Below, in pieces: positions 42,112 to 50,358 of a stretch of DNA of 64,000 nucleotides. A program made the translations under genes and the position numbers. The stretch lies in NCBI GenBank assembly GCA_025699005.1, contig JAILWI010000001.1:558001-622000 (forward strand), given 5' to 3'. Each line of letters opens with the position of its first letter. Position 1 is the first letter of the stretch. Below the pieces are notes generated by a model. The model did no database searches, was not told where the DNA came from, and saw nothing but the letters and a program-made list of their open reading frames with translations. This DNA is from Chloroflexota bacterium (GTDB lineage Bacteria > Chloroflexota > Limnocylindria > QHBO01).

Positions 42112-42414
42112 ATGAGACTCCCACGTGTACGGACCCGCCTGGCTGCCGCCTTCGGCGCGGCCACGCTGATGCTCGCCTTTGCCTTGCCGGTGGCAGCACA
42201 TCCCGTCGGACATGCGTCAGAGCCGAACTGCCACGGACAGCGCGTCAGCCATGGCGCGAGCCACAGCAAGGTGCATGGGGGCCACGGTCTGACGCCCGTC
42301 GAGCGGCGTGACCTCGTCGAGGAGCTCTTCGGCGAGGAGATCCCGAACCTCGGCCTGTGGAACAAGTTCGTCAAGCAGTGCCTGGAGCCCCCGTTCGAGG
42401 AGCCACCGGTCTGA
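42112..42414 (+). CDS. Small secreted His-rich protein
   Basis: 100 aa. A Sec signal peptide (RLAAAFGAATLMLAFALPVAAH), then a His/Gly/Ser-rich segment (HASEPNCHGQRVSHGASHSK) and an acidic C-terminus (VEELFGEEIPNLGLW). AGGAGGA Shine-Dalgarno lies about ten bases upstream of ATG 42112. The His/Cys residues could bind metal. Ends at a strong terminator. Unknown family. Confidence 0.7.
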   Translation: MRLPRVRTRLAAAFGAATLMLAFALPVAAHPVGHASEPNCHGQRVSHGASHSKVHGGHGLTPVERRDLVEELFGEEIPNLGLWNKFVKQCLEPPFEEPPV

Positions 42415-42430
42415 TCGCCGGAACGCGAAC

Positions 42431-42461
42431 GAGCCGCCGGACATCCGGCGGCTCTTCGTTT
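42431..42461 (+). terminator. Rho-independent terminator of the small secreted protein gene
   Basis: Perfect 10-bp stem GAGCCGCCGG / CCGGCGGCTC (42431-42440, 42445-42454), loop ACAT, then TTCGTTT. Clear by sequence. Confidence 0.85.
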
Positions 42462-42477
42462 CCGGTGGGCGCCGCTG

Positions 42478-42511
42478 TCAGCCGTTATGTCACCAACGAT
42501 AAATTCGCTGA
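42478..42511. repeat. 34-bp palindromic repeat, copy D (diverged)
   Basis: TCAGCCGTTATGTCA, CCAA, CGATAAATTCGCTGA: the 34-bp length and the terminal TCAGC/GCTGA pairs are conserved, but the inner arms no longer pair well. Relationship to copies A-C is inferred from length and end sequences. Confidence 0.5.
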
Positions 42512-42630
42512 ACGCGGCGCGGCGACTCGGCCGGGCCCGCGTGCAACCGCATTCGCGGGCCCTCGAGGTCCACGGGGTAGGCTATCGGTCTGCGGCCGAG
42601 GAGCGGCCGACCGGAGAGAAGGAGCGGCGC

Positions 42631-42792
42631 ATGTCACGCGAGATTCACTGCCCGATGGGCGACGGCCACCTCGAGGCCGATGACGACGAACAGCTGCTCG
42701 AGAAGGTGAGGGCGCACGCTGCCGAGGCGCATCCCGAGCTGACCGACGAGCAGATCCAGCAGGTGATGGCCGGAGCGCACGACAGCCACTGA
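42631..42792 (+). CDS. DUF1059-family small protein
   Basis: 53 aa. SREIHCPMGDGHLEADDDEQLL, HAAEAHPELTDEQIQQVM, the usual DUF1059 pattern with conserved Cys and His (HAAEAH). Shine-Dalgarno GGAG before ATG 42631. Function unknown; a compact zinc- or redox-type site is possible. The open frame reaches 42487 but only this part is conserved in character. Confidence 0.75.
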   Translation: MSREIHCPMGDGHLEADDDEQLLEKVRAHAAEAHPELTDEQIQQVMAGAHDSH

Positions 42793-42878
42793 GGTGCTCG
42801 GGGCGCTCGGCGGCCTGTCCCGGCGCCGCCCCGTACCGCCTGACGACCGACACCCCCATCGGTGTCCGGCCGGTAGCG

Positions 42879-43028
42879 ATGCGCCATTGCGCATCTATCG
42901 GCGCAGTGGTGCTCGGATGATGCGTCGTTGCGCATTGGGGCGACAGGCACCAGGCGCCACATGGCCGATACAAGCTCGCCCGCGCATCGCGCAGCCTGCC
43001 AGCCGCCGATACATGCGCCATTCCGCAT
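42879..43028. promoter_or_regulatory. Three operator-like palindromes upstream of the RND exporter
   Basis: ATGCGCCATTGCGCAT (42879-42894), ATGCGTCGTTGCGCAT (42920-42935) and ATGCGCCATTCCGCAT (43013-43028) are 16-bp copies of one palindrome, with starts 41 and 93 bp apart (about 4 and 9 helical turns). The 292-bp gap contains no other visible gene apart from the short ORF at 43085. Confidence 0.6.
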
Positions 43029-43084
43029 CTCCGCAGCCGGGCACGACCGACTGAGCCGTCGCCCTACTCTGTGCGCCGATCCCG

Positions 43085-43243
43085 ATGATGACGCGCACGA
43101 GGACTTCTCCGAGCTCGGTCACCGTCGGATTCGAGCTGCTGGCGCACGTGCAATCGCCGGACGATCTCGTAGTGATCGAACGAGCGATCGATCTGCTCGC
43201 TGATGCCGCCCTCGACGCCGAAAGGGACCCCGAGCGACCATGA
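43085..43243 (+). CDS. 52-aa leader ORF coupled to the RND exporter
   Basis: ATG 43085 (or 43088) opens a frame ending at TGA 43241-43243, overlapping the exporter ATG 43240 by four bases. The product starts MMTRTRTSPS and contains an amphipathic stretch (DDLVVIERAIDLLADAAL). No good Shine-Dalgarno. The overlap suggests translational coupling or a small regulator, but chance is not excluded. Confidence 0.45.
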   Translation: MMTRTRTSPSSVTVGFELLAHVQSPDDLVVIERAIDLLADAALDAERDPERP

Positions 43244-46200
43244 ACTGGATCACCCGTACCGCCGTGGGACGGCGGAGCGTCACTCTGCTGCTGGCGGCTG
43301 GCCTCTTCGTGGCCGGCATCTTGTCGTGGGGCAGCCTCAAGCAGGAGCTGCTGCCCGATGTCGCCTTCCCGGTGGCGACCGTCATCGCGCCGTTCCCGAC
43401 CGCCGGCGCCGATGACGTCGCATCGCAGGTCATCGCGCCGATCGAGCGCGCGGTGCAGTCCCTCGGCGGCGTGGATCAGATCCGGTCGACGTCGGCGAAC
43501 TCGATCGGCTTCGTCACCGTGCAGTTCGAGTACGGCACGGACATCGACCAGGCGACGACCGTTATGGAGGAGTCGATTGCCGCTCTGAGCCTGCCCGACA
43601 GCGTCGATCCGGTGGTGTCCGCGCTCAACATCAATGCCTCGCCGGTGATCGTGGCCGCCATCTCGTCCGGATCGGCATCGCTGACCGAGCTGGGCGGGAT
43701 CGCGTCGGATCTCATCGTCCCCGAGCTCGAGGGGATCTCCGGCGTCGCCGATGTCGAGATCAACGGCGGACTGGAGGAGCGGGTGACGATCACGCTCGAC
43801 CCGCAGCGGCTGGCCGCGAGCGGCATCGGGGTCGGTCAGATCCAGGGCGCGCTGGGCGCCGCCAACGTGACGATACCGTCCGGCGAGCTGCCATCCGAGG
43901 ACGAGTCGATCCCCGTTACGACCATCGGCGCGATCGGCTCCGTCGAGGAGCTCGAGTCGGTGGTCATCGGCGCGAATCCGTCCACCACGCCGCCGACGCC
44001 GGTCACCCTGGCGGACGTCGCCGACGTGGCAACGGACGAGGTGGCCACAACGGGCTACGCCCGTATCAACGGCTCCGAGGCGCTGGGACTGTCGGTGAGC
44101 AAGACCTCATCGGCCAACACGGTGGACGTGTCGGAGGCGGTGAGCGAGGCGCTCGACGAGATCGTGGCCGGGAGCGGCGAGGACCTCGAGATCGAGATCG
44201 TGTCGGACCAGGCGGACTTCATCATCGAGTCGCGCGACGGCCTGCTCAACGAGGGCGGCCTCGGCGCCATCTTCGCCATCCTGACGATCTTCGCCTTCCT
44301 GTTCAGCCTGCGCTCGACGTTCGTGGCCGCGCTCAGCATCCCGCTCTCGCTGCTCATCGCCGTGGTGGCGATGCAGCTGTCGGGGATCACGATGAACATC
44401 ATGACCCTCGGAGGTCTGGCGGTCGCCGTCGGTCGCGTGGTCGACGACTCGATCGTGGTGCTCGAGAACATCTACCGGCATCGCGCCATGGGCGAGGACC
44501 GCCTGACCGCCTCCCTGCGTGGCCCGGCGGAGGTCGCCGGCGCGATCACCTGGAGCACGCTGACCACGGTCGCGGTGTTCCTCCCGCTCGGGTTCGCCGG
44601 CGGGCTGATCAGCCAGTTCTTCCTGCCATTCGCCGTGACGACGTCGTTCGCCCTGCTCGGCTCGCTGCTCGTGGCGCTGACCGTGATCCCGGTGCTGGCG
44701 TTCTTCCTGGTCGGCGCGCCGTCGGGAGCGGTGGACGAGTCCGGTGAGCCGCGGCGATCCATCTGGGTGCGCCTCTACGACCCGACGATCCGCGCGACGC
44801 TGCGAAACCGGTGGACCCGGCTGGGTGCCGTCTTCGGGGCGCTGCTCCTGTTCGTCGCCTCTCTCGCCGTCGTGCCCCTGCTGCCCACGACGTTCCTCAA
44901 CTCCGGCTCGGAGAAGATCCTGGTCGTGAACATCGCGCCGCCGGCCGGGGCGAGCTCGCTCGCCGTGCGCGACCGGTCCGCCGAAGCGGAGGACCTCCTC
45001 CTGGCCGATGACGAGGTCGAGCTCATCCAGACGACCGTGCCGCCGGAGGGAGACACCGGTTTCCGGACGCTCGTGTCCGCGCAGGCGGGTCGCGCCGCGA
45101 ACTCGGCGACGATGTTCGTTCGCCTGGACTCCGACGCCGATCTCGAAGAGGCCGCACTCCGGCTCGAGGACGTGCTCGGCCCGATCGAGACCGATGGCTG
45201 GGACGGAACCGTCCAGCAGGCATCCGGTCCCGGCGGAACGAGCAACCTCGCCCTCGTGGTGAGCGGGCCCGATCTCGACGCGGTCGAGACCGGGACGGCC
45301 ACGGTCATCGACGCCATCGACGGGCTCGATGGCCTGGGCACGGTAACCAGCGACCTCGTCGCGGCGGCGCCGCAGGTCGAGGTCCGGGTCGACACCGCCC
45401 GGGCCGCGGCCACGGGCGTGAGCGCCGCGCAGGTCGGCGGCGTCGTGCGCGGCGCCCTGTCGCCGACGCCCGTCACGACCATCCGACCCGAGACCGACGG
45501 TGACGCCCGGGTCCCGGTCATCCTTCAGCTCGATCCCGCGGCGGTCGACTCGGTCGAGGCACTCGGCCGGCTGCCCGTCGCTCCCGGCGTGACCCTGGCC
45601 GATGTCGCGAGCATCGAGGAGCAGGAGGTCCGCGCCACGATCAGCCGCGTCGGTGGCACACCGTCGTCCACGGTGAGCGGCGAGATCGTCGGCGAGAACA
45701 CGGGCGCCATCTCGGCGGCGGTGCAGGCCGAGCTCGATCGGCTCGAGGAGGACGGTCTGCTGCCGGCGGGCGTATCGGTCTCGGTCGGTGGCGTCAGCCA
45801 GCAGCAGTCGGAAGCATTCGGCGGGCTCTTCGTCGCGATGGGCGTCGCCGTGGCGCTCGTCTACCTCATGCTCGTCCTCGCCTTCAACTCGCTGATCACG
45901 CCGTTCGTGCTGCTCTTCAGCCTTCCGCTGGCGACGATCGGCGCCTTCCCCGCGCTGCTCATCACCGGGCGGCCGATCGGGATCAGCGCCCTCATCGGCT
46001 TCCTCATGCTCATCGGGATCGTCGTCACCAACGCGATCGTGCTGCTCGACCTCGTGGAGCGTCTGCGCGGGCAGGGCGTGCCGCTCAAGGAGGCGCTCAT
46101 CCGGGGTGGCCACACCCGCGTGCGGCCCATCCTCATGACGGCCCTGGCCACGATCCTCGCACTCGTGCCGCTGGCGGCGGGCCTCAACGAGGGCTCGATC

Positions 46201-46332
46201 ATCGCGGCCGAGCTCGGCACCGTGGTGATCGGCGGGCTCTTGAGCTCGACGTTCCTCACGCTGATCGTCGTGCCGGCGGCCTACTCGCTGGTCGAGGGGC
46301 TGCGGGCGCGGCTCGGCGGGCGCCCCGCATGA
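43240..46332 (+). CDS. RND-family (HAE1/AcrB-like) efflux pump
   Basis: 1030 aa with the standard 12-helix arrangement and two large external loops. TM1 starts after MNWITRTAVGRRSVTLLL; the proton-relay DD is in VGRVVDDSIVVLENIYRH; the second half ends with LIGFLMLIGIVVTNAIVLLD and PILMTALATILALVPLA. No membrane-fusion or outer-membrane partner is encoded nearby, as is frequent in monoderm-type genomes. Exports drugs, lipids or metals; substrate unknown. Preceded by a palindrome array and a coupled 52-aa ORF; the next gene overlaps by 4 bp. Confidence 0.93.
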   Translation: MNWITRTAVGRRSVTLLLAAGLFVAGILSWGSLKQELLPDVAFPVATVIAPFPTAGADDVASQVIAPIERAVQSLGGVDQIRSTSANSIGFVTVQFEYGTDIDQATTVMEESIAALSLPDSVDPVVSALNINASPVIVAAISSGSASLTELGGIASDLIVPELEGISGVADVEINGGLEERVTITLDPQRLAASGIGVGQIQGALGAANVTIPSGELPSEDESIPVTTIGAIGSVEELESVVIGANPSTTPPTPVTLADVADVATDEVATTGYARINGSEALGLSVSKTSSANTVDVSEAVSEALDEIVAGSGEDLEIEIVSDQADFIIESRDGLLNEGGLGAIFAILTIFAFLFSLRSTFVAALSIPLSLLIAVVAMQLSGITMNIMTLGGLAVAVGRVVDDSIVVLENIYRHRAMGEDRLTASLRGPAEVAGAITWSTLTTVAVFLPLGFAGGLISQFFLPFAVTTSFALLGSLLVALTVIPVLAFFLVGAPSGAVDESGEPRRSIWVRLYDPTIRATLRNRWTRLGAVFGALLLFVASLAVVPLLPTTFLNSGSEKILVVNIAPPAGASSLAVRDRSAEAEDLLLADDEVELIQTTVPPEGDTGFRTLVSAQAGRAANSATMFVRLDSDADLEEAALRLEDVLGPIETDGWDGTVQQASGPGGTSNLALVVSGPDLDAVETGTATVIDAIDGLDGLGTVTSDLVAAAPQVEVRVDTARAAATGVSAAQVGGVVRGALSPTPVTTIRPETDGDARVPVILQLDPAAVDSVEALGRLPVAPGVTLADVASIEEQEVRATISRVGGTPSSTVSGEIVGENTGAISAAVQAELDRLEEDGLLPAGVSVSVGGVSQQQSEAFGGLFVAMGVAVALVYLMLVLAFNSLITPFVLLFSLPLATIGAFPALLITGRPIGISALIGFLMLIGIVVTNAIVLLDLVERLRGQGVPLKEALIRGGHTRVRPILMTALATILALVPLAAGLNEGSIIAAELGTVVIGGLLSSTFLTLIVVPAAYSLVEGLRARLGGRPA

Positions 46333-46820
46333 GCGAGACCAGGCTGCCGTCCCTGGGGTCTCGCGGACAGGGATGGGTGGTCGGGCAGGGCCTCCTGCTC
46401 GTCGCGGTTGCCGCACTGGGTCTTCCCGGCCTGGGTGATCTGCCGCCTCTGACGACCGCCGGATGGACAACCCTTGCGCTGGGGCTGGTCGTGATGAGCG
46501 TCGGGCTGCTCATCGGGGTCCGAGCCGTCCGCGACCTCGGTGCCAACCTGACGGCGATGCCGCATCCCCGCGACGACGCGCAGTTCGTCGAGGCCGGGAT
46601 CTACCGGCTCATTCGCCACCCGATGTACGCGGCGCTGATCGCCGTTGCGCTCGGCTGGGTGCTCGTCACCACCAGCGTGCTCGCGGCCGTGGCGACGGCG
46701 GCCCTCGCGGTCTGGCTCGACCTCAAGTCACGACGCGAGGAGGCGTGGCTGCGCGGCCGCTACCCGGAATACGAGGCATACCGACGACGCACGCGTCGGT
46801 TCATCCCGGGCGTCTACTGA
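46329..46820 (+). CDS. Isoprenylcysteine carboxyl methyltransferase-like membrane protein
   Basis: 163 aa, ATGA overlap with the exporter. Four or so hydrophobic segments, then the ICMT/phospholipid-methyltransferase signature: GIYRLIRHPMYAAL and a C-terminal EEAWLRGRYPEYEAYRRRTRRF. Acts in the membrane and uses SAM; in bacteria the substrate is often a lipid or small thiol. Its end overlaps the convergent LigD gene end. Confidence 0.85.
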   Translation: MSETRLPSLGSRGQGWVVGQGLLLVAVAALGLPGLGDLPPLTTAGWTTLALGLVVMSVGLLIGVRAVRDLGANLTAMPHPRDDAQFVEAGIYRLIRHPMYAALIAVALGWVLVTTSVLAAVATAALAVWLDLKSRREEAWLRGRYPEYEAYRRRTRRFIPGVY

Positions 46821-47779
46821 GCGTCGCGGCGGGCGCGTGCCCGACGCTTGCCCTCGTGCATCGCCCGGACCCGCGCGACCGGGATGGCATTGCCCTCCGC
46901 CACGAGCTCCGGCGAGAGCGGCTGGGGCTCGGGCATCGCCTCGCTCCACGGATCCCGCTCGCCGAGCTGTCCGAGCGCGGTGTGGATCGTGAAGTCGCCG
47001 GGGGAGATGTCGTCGAGGTCGTCCCACGCGACCGGGAAGGAAACCGGGACGCCGGGGCGGACGCGCGGGCTGTAGGCGCAGATGACGGTGGCGCCGCCGA
47101 CCCGCGTGGCGTCCACGAAGACCTTGCCGCCGCGATCGGTCTTCACGAAGGCGGTCGTGGCGATCTCCGGATCCAGCTGCTCGGCACGCGCCGCGATGGC
47201 CCGAGTCGCGGCGGCGGCATCCTCCATCGTCGCGGCATCGTCGATCGGCACGAAGACGTGAACGCCCTTGGCTCCGCTCGTCTTCACCGCGCCGGAAAGT
47301 CCCACATCGGCGAGAGCCTGGCGAACGGCGTGGGCGGCGCGGACCGCCATCGGGAACGCATCGGCCTCGGGTGGGTCGAGGTCGAGGACCAGGTGGGTGA
47401 CGCGGTCGGGGCGATCGGCGCGGACGAGGGCCGGGTGGTACTCGATCGCGCGCTGGTTCGCGAACCACAGCAGCGTGCGCCGGTCGTTGCACAGCGCATA
47501 CGAGACGTCCCGCTTCGAGGACTCCGCCCACCATTTCACCGTGCGCACCCAGTCGGGCGTGTACTTCGGGACGTTCTTCTGCATGAACGCTTCCTGGCCC
47601 CGATGCACGCGGATGACCGACAGCGGTCGGTCCTCGAGCACCGGGAGGATTCGATCACCGACCGCGTCGAGGTAGTCGACGAGGTCCCGTTTCGTCGCGC
47701 CCGATCCCTCGAACAGGGGCTGGTCGAGGTTCGTCAGCGGCACGCCCTCGCGCGACTCATCCTCACGCTTGCTGCCCAT
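46814..47779 (-). CDS. LigD polymerase/primase domain protein (NHEJ)
   Basis: 321 aa from ATG 47779; the open frame continues upstream but loses family similarity. LVLDLDPPEA supplies the catalytic DxD, SGAKGVHVFVPI is the nucleotide-binding SGxKGxH motif, and the His/Arg positions of the archaeo-eukaryotic primase fold are in place. It is a stand-alone polymerase domain; no ligase, nuclease or Ku gene is in the window. In NHEJ this domain fills gaps and adds ribonucleotides at DNA ends. Confidence 0.9.
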   Translation of the reverse strand: MGSKREDESREGVPLTNLDQPLFEGSGATKRDLVDYLDAVGDRILPVLEDRPLSVIRVHRGQEAFMQKNVPKYTPDWVRTVKWWAESSKRDVSYALCNDRRTLLWFANQRAIEYHPALVRADRPDRVTHLVLDLDPPEADAFPMAVRAAHAVRQALADVGLSGAVKTSGAKGVHVFVPIDDAATMEDAAAATRAIAARAEQLDPEIATTAFVKTDRGGKVFVDATRVGGATVICAYSPRVRPGVPVSFPVAWDDLDDISPGDFTIHTALGQLGERDPWSEAMPEPQPLSPELVAEGNAIPVARVRAMHEGKRRARARRDAQ

Positions 47780-47812
47780 CGTCGTTGAGAATAGCGACGC
47801 TGAATCGGCTAC

Positions 47813-48193
47813 ATGAGGGAGACCAAGGACGTGAGCAGGATCCTCGTTCACCTGGTGACCGGACCGGAGAACCCGACCCGGGGCGCCCTGGCGTTCCTGG
47901 TGGCTCGGACCGCGGCCGCAGGCGGCCATGACGTCACGATGTTCCTCGCGGGGGACGGCGTCGGCTACCTCCGCGATGCGACGATGGATGCGGCGCAGGG
48001 AATCGGCACCGGGAGCGTCCGTGAGCACTGGACCGCGATCGTCGAGGCCGGCGTGGCCGTCTACGCCTCGGGCATGTCGAGCAAGGCCCGTGCGATCGAC
48101 GCCGCGGCAATGGGTGACAAGTCGGTCGAGCTCGCTCCGCCGGATAAGCTCGTCGAGCTCATCGCAGCCGCCGATTCGGTGGTCACCTACTAG
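47813..48193 (+). CDS. DsrE-family sulfur-relay-like protein
   Basis: 126 aa. ILVHLVTGPENPTRGALAFLVARTAA, TMFLAGDGVGYLRD and VEAGVAVYASGMSSKARAID fit the DsrE fold, although no catalytic cysteine is present in the expected loop. GTG 47831 is an alternative start. Function in sulfur relay is unproven. Divergent from ligD with a 33-bp gap. Confidence 0.78.
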   Translation: MRETKDVSRILVHLVTGPENPTRGALAFLVARTAAAGGHDVTMFLAGDGVGYLRDATMDAAQGIGTGSVREHWTAIVEAGVAVYASGMSSKARAIDAAAMGDKSVELAPPDKLVELIAAADSVVTY

Positions 48194-48209
48194 GACCGCC
48201 TGACCGGGC

Positions 48210-48227
48210 GGCGGCCGATCGGCCGCC
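48210..48227. terminator. Perfect 18-bp palindrome after the DsrE gene
   Basis: GGCGGCCGA/TCGGCCGCC, 17 bp past the stop, no T-run. May end transcription or be a regulatory site. Confidence 0.4.
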
Positions 48228-48283
48228 CCGGACCGCGACGTTTGTCCGTCGCCCGGAGCTGCGATTGGGCGCACAGTCGCGGC

Positions 48284-48736
48284 ATGACCGCGACCTCCCC
48301 TTCAACGACATCGGGGCCGGCTGGCGCGTTCGCCTCGCTCCGGATCGGCGTCCACCTTCTCATCGCCCTGGCCATCGCCGTGGTGAGCCCGCTCACCGCG
48401 CTCGCGTGGCCGTTCGCCATCGGCGTCGGGATGCTGCTCGGGTCCTCCCAGGCGAGCCGCCTGCGCGACGAGCCATCGAGCCTCGGTGACGACGTGGCAA
48501 CGGGGGTGCTTGCCGCCATCGGCGTGCTGGCGATGCTCTTCTTCGGTGCGCTCATCGGCGGGATCATCGCGATTCTCGTGGTCGTCCTGGCCTCGTTCTC
48601 CGAGCGGGCGGCCGCCCTTGCCTCGCCGGTGGACCGAGGCGTGGCGCGCATCGTCCTGTTCCTCGTGCCGGCCGTCGCGTGGCTCGTCGTCCTCCCGCTG
48701 CTCGGGTTCAACGTCGACATCCGGCTCGGGGGCTAG
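48284..48736 (+). CDS. Membrane protein of unknown function
   Basis: 150 aa from ATG 48284, with an open frame extending to 48242. Four hydrophobic segments (LLIALAIAVVSPLTALAWP; GVLAAIGVLAMLFFGAL; IAILVVVLASF; LFLVPAVAWLVVLPLL). Ends overlapping the convergent MerR gene by 4 bp. No family recognised. Confidence 0.6.
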   Translation: MTATSPSTTSGPAGAFASLRIGVHLLIALAIAVVSPLTALAWPFAIGVGMLLGSSQASRLRDEPSSLGDDVATGVLAAIGVLAMLFFGALIGGIIAILVVVLASFSERAAALASPVDRGVARIVLFLVPAVAWLVVLPLLGFNVDIRLGG

Positions 48737-49149
48737 CCGGCGGGCATCGGGGCGATCCGCGGGATCACGTGGCAGACGCCCGACGGATCGCAGTCCCGCG
48801 CCTCGAGGGTCGCTGCCCGGCGTGACAGTGCGGCCAGGTCGCGCTCGAGCCGTCGGAGCTCGGAGATCCGGGCCTTCACGTCGGCATGCCGGTGTGCGAT
48901 GAGGTCGGTCACGACCCGGCACGGAGCGTCCCCGGCCTCCCGAACGCCGATGACGACGCCGACCTCGGCCAGGGTCAGCCCCACCGCCTGCGCGGCGCGG
49001 ATGAATGCCAGCCGGTCGAGGGCGTCCTCGGCGTAGGTGCGGTATCCAGCGTCGGTCCGTCCGTCGGGATGGAGGAGGCCGAGCTGCTCGTAGTAGCGCA
49101 GGGCAGTGGGTGCGACGCCACTCCGCTGCGAAAGCTCACCGATTCGCAT
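48733..49149 (-). CDS. MerR-family regulator with C-terminal cysteines
   Basis: 138 aa from ATG 49149. RIGELSQRSGVAPTALRYYEQLGLL is the MerR helix-turn-helix; a dimerisation coiled coil (ARISELRRLERDLAALSRR) follows, then a short effector tail RDCDPSGVCHVI with two cysteines and a histidine, as in metal- or redox-sensing members. It is divergent from the DUF3237 gene, whose promoter carries a 20-bp spacer, so MerR-type activation is probable. Confidence 0.9.
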   Translation of the reverse strand: MRIGELSQRSGVAPTALRYYEQLGLLHPDGRTDAGYRTYAEDALDRLAFIRAAQAVGLTLAEVGVVIGVREAGDAPCRVVTDLIAHRHADVKARISELRRLERDLAALSRRAATLEARDCDPSGVCHVIPRIAPMPAG

Positions 49150-49167
49150 CGGCCCACGATACGCCGC

Positions 49168-49199
49168 TTGACATTGGAGCGCACTCGAAGGTTTAGGGT
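49168..49199 (+). promoter_or_regulatory. MerR-type promoter with 20-bp spacer
   Basis: TTGACA (49168-49173) and TAGGGT (49194-49199) are separated by 20 bp, longer than the usual 17, with an imperfect dyad TTGGAGCG/CACTCGAA (49174-49189) inside. This is the MerR/SoxR promoter design, where the regulator untwists the DNA. The expected start coincides with ATG 49206, so the mRNA would be leaderless. Confidence 0.75.
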
Positions 49200-49205
49200 C
49201 TGCCC

Positions 49206-49700
49206 ATGGACACGATGCACCTGTTCGATGCCGAGCTTCGCTACACCGATGACACGACCCCCGTGGTGCCCCCGGACGGGCGAGAGGGTGATCTGATCGG
49301 AAATGGCAGAGGCCGGGTGACCGGCGCGCTGCTGTCGGGCGAGCTCCGCTGGTCGTTCTACGCGGCCGATTGCGCATATCTCGCGGTTAAAGCGGGCTTC
49401 GAGCACCCGGTCGACGAGCTCTGCCGCACGCATCCGGGCGGCGAGATCCGCACCGACGACGGCGCGCTCATCCGCTGGGACGCGAAGGGCTTTGGCCTTC
49501 GCGCCGCCGATCCGTCGCGACCGCATCGATGGCGGATGGCCTCGGCGCTCGTGTTCGACACCGATGACGCGCGCTACCGCTGGCTCAATCGGGCGATGGC
49601 CGTCTGGCAGGGTGAGTTCGACGAGCGCATCGGCGTCGCCCGGTACTCGGCCTGGCTGCCCGCCGAGGACGTGCCCGCAAGCGCCCGGAGGGCGGCGTGA
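49206..49700 (+). CDS. DUF3237-like protein
   Basis: 164 aa. GRGRVTGALLSGELRWSFYA, then GALIRWDAKGFGLRA, and the C-terminal YRWLNRAMAVWQGEFDE match the DUF3237 pattern of small beta-barrel proteins. Downstream of a MerR-type promoter and overlapping the next gene, so it is probably induced by the effector of the adjacent MerR regulator. Confidence 0.75.
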   Translation: MDTMHLFDAELRYTDDTTPVVPPDGREGDLIGNGRGRVTGALLSGELRWSFYAADCAYLAVKAGFEHPVDELCRTHPGGEIRTDDGALIRWDAKGFGLRAADPSRPHRWRMASALVFDTDDARYRWLNRAMAVWQGEFDERIGVARYSAWLPAEDVPASARRAA

Positions 49701-49942
49701 CGTCCGGGGGAGCGGACAGCGAGGCCCTCGTCCGGGCCTGGCAGGACGCGTCGGCCCGACTTCCGACCGGGTGGCGTCTCGACGGGATCCGCTGCACGTC
49801 GACCGGGCTCGCGCCGGGGGAGCGGGGGGAGCGGTGGCGGGCCTTCGCGGTCCATGGCACCGGCGACTCGAGGGAGGCCGTGGCCGACGACCCCGAGGGT
49901 GCGCTCGACGAGCTCGTGCGCCTGATTCGTTCGACCGGCTGA
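49697..49942 (+). CDS. Small protein of unknown function
   Basis: 81 aa, GTG start overlapping the previous stop by 4 bp. RWRAFAVHGTGDSREAVADDPEGALDELVRLIRSTG at the end suggests an alpha/beta fold; no family recognised. Co-transcribed with the DUF3237-like gene. Confidence 0.6.
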   Translation: MTSGGADSEALVRAWQDASARLPTGWRLDGIRCTSTGLAPGERGERWRAFAVHGTGDSREAVADDPEGALDELVRLIRSTG

Positions 49943-49976
49943 GCCGTACGACATCCGTCGCGGGCTCCATCCCTCC

Positions 49977-50280
49977 TTGCCGGCCTATGATCCGGACCAC
50001 CGAGCAAGGGGTTTCGCGGTGGCGCCGATCGTCGGTCGTGAGCGTGAGCTGAGCCTGATTCGCCGCTTCCTCACGAAGGGCGGCGAGCGTTCACGTGCCC
50101 TTCACCTCCATGGCGAGGCCGGCATCGGCAAGAGCACGCTTTGGATGTCGGCGATCGAGGAGGCGCGGAGGCAGGGCTTCCGCGTGGTCAGCACCCGGCC
50201 CACCCAGGCGGAGGTTCGCCTGCCGTTCGCGGGGCTGATCGACCTCGTCTCGGAGCTCGCCGATGAGCACTCGGCGGCAA
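49977..50280 (+). pseudogene. 3'-truncated AAA ATPase (LuxR/MalT-type regulator) remnant
   Basis: About 100 recognisable residues: VGRERELSLIRRFL, Walker A LHGEAGIGKSTLW, RPTQAEVRLPFAGLIDLVSELADE, the N-terminus of large LuxR-family STAND regulators. After about 50280 the frame continues for 70 residues of unrelated, arginine-rich sequence. The rest of the expected 900-aa protein is absent. The start is GTG 50022 or TTG 49977. Dead fragment. Confidence 0.75.
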
Positions 50281-50304
50281 GGCCCGCTGACCCATCGAAC
50301 CGAG

Positions 50305-50335
50305 GACCCCGGTCCGGCAACCGCCGGCCGGGGTC
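50305..50335. terminator. Hairpin between the regulator remnant and the RibD-like gene
   Basis: GACCCCGG (50305-50312) pairs with CCGGGGTC (50328-50335); the loop can also pair (CCGG/CCGG). No T-run on either strand. Located 24 bp past the RibD-like stop. Confidence 0.5.
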
Positions 50336-50358
50336 TCGTCGCGTACGGCCGGTGGCCG

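Noticed and set aside
44107-46470. 787-aa minus-strand frame opposite the RND pump
   Set aside because: His/Arg/Asp-biased shadow, no domain; the plus strand is an unmistakable AcrB-like pump.
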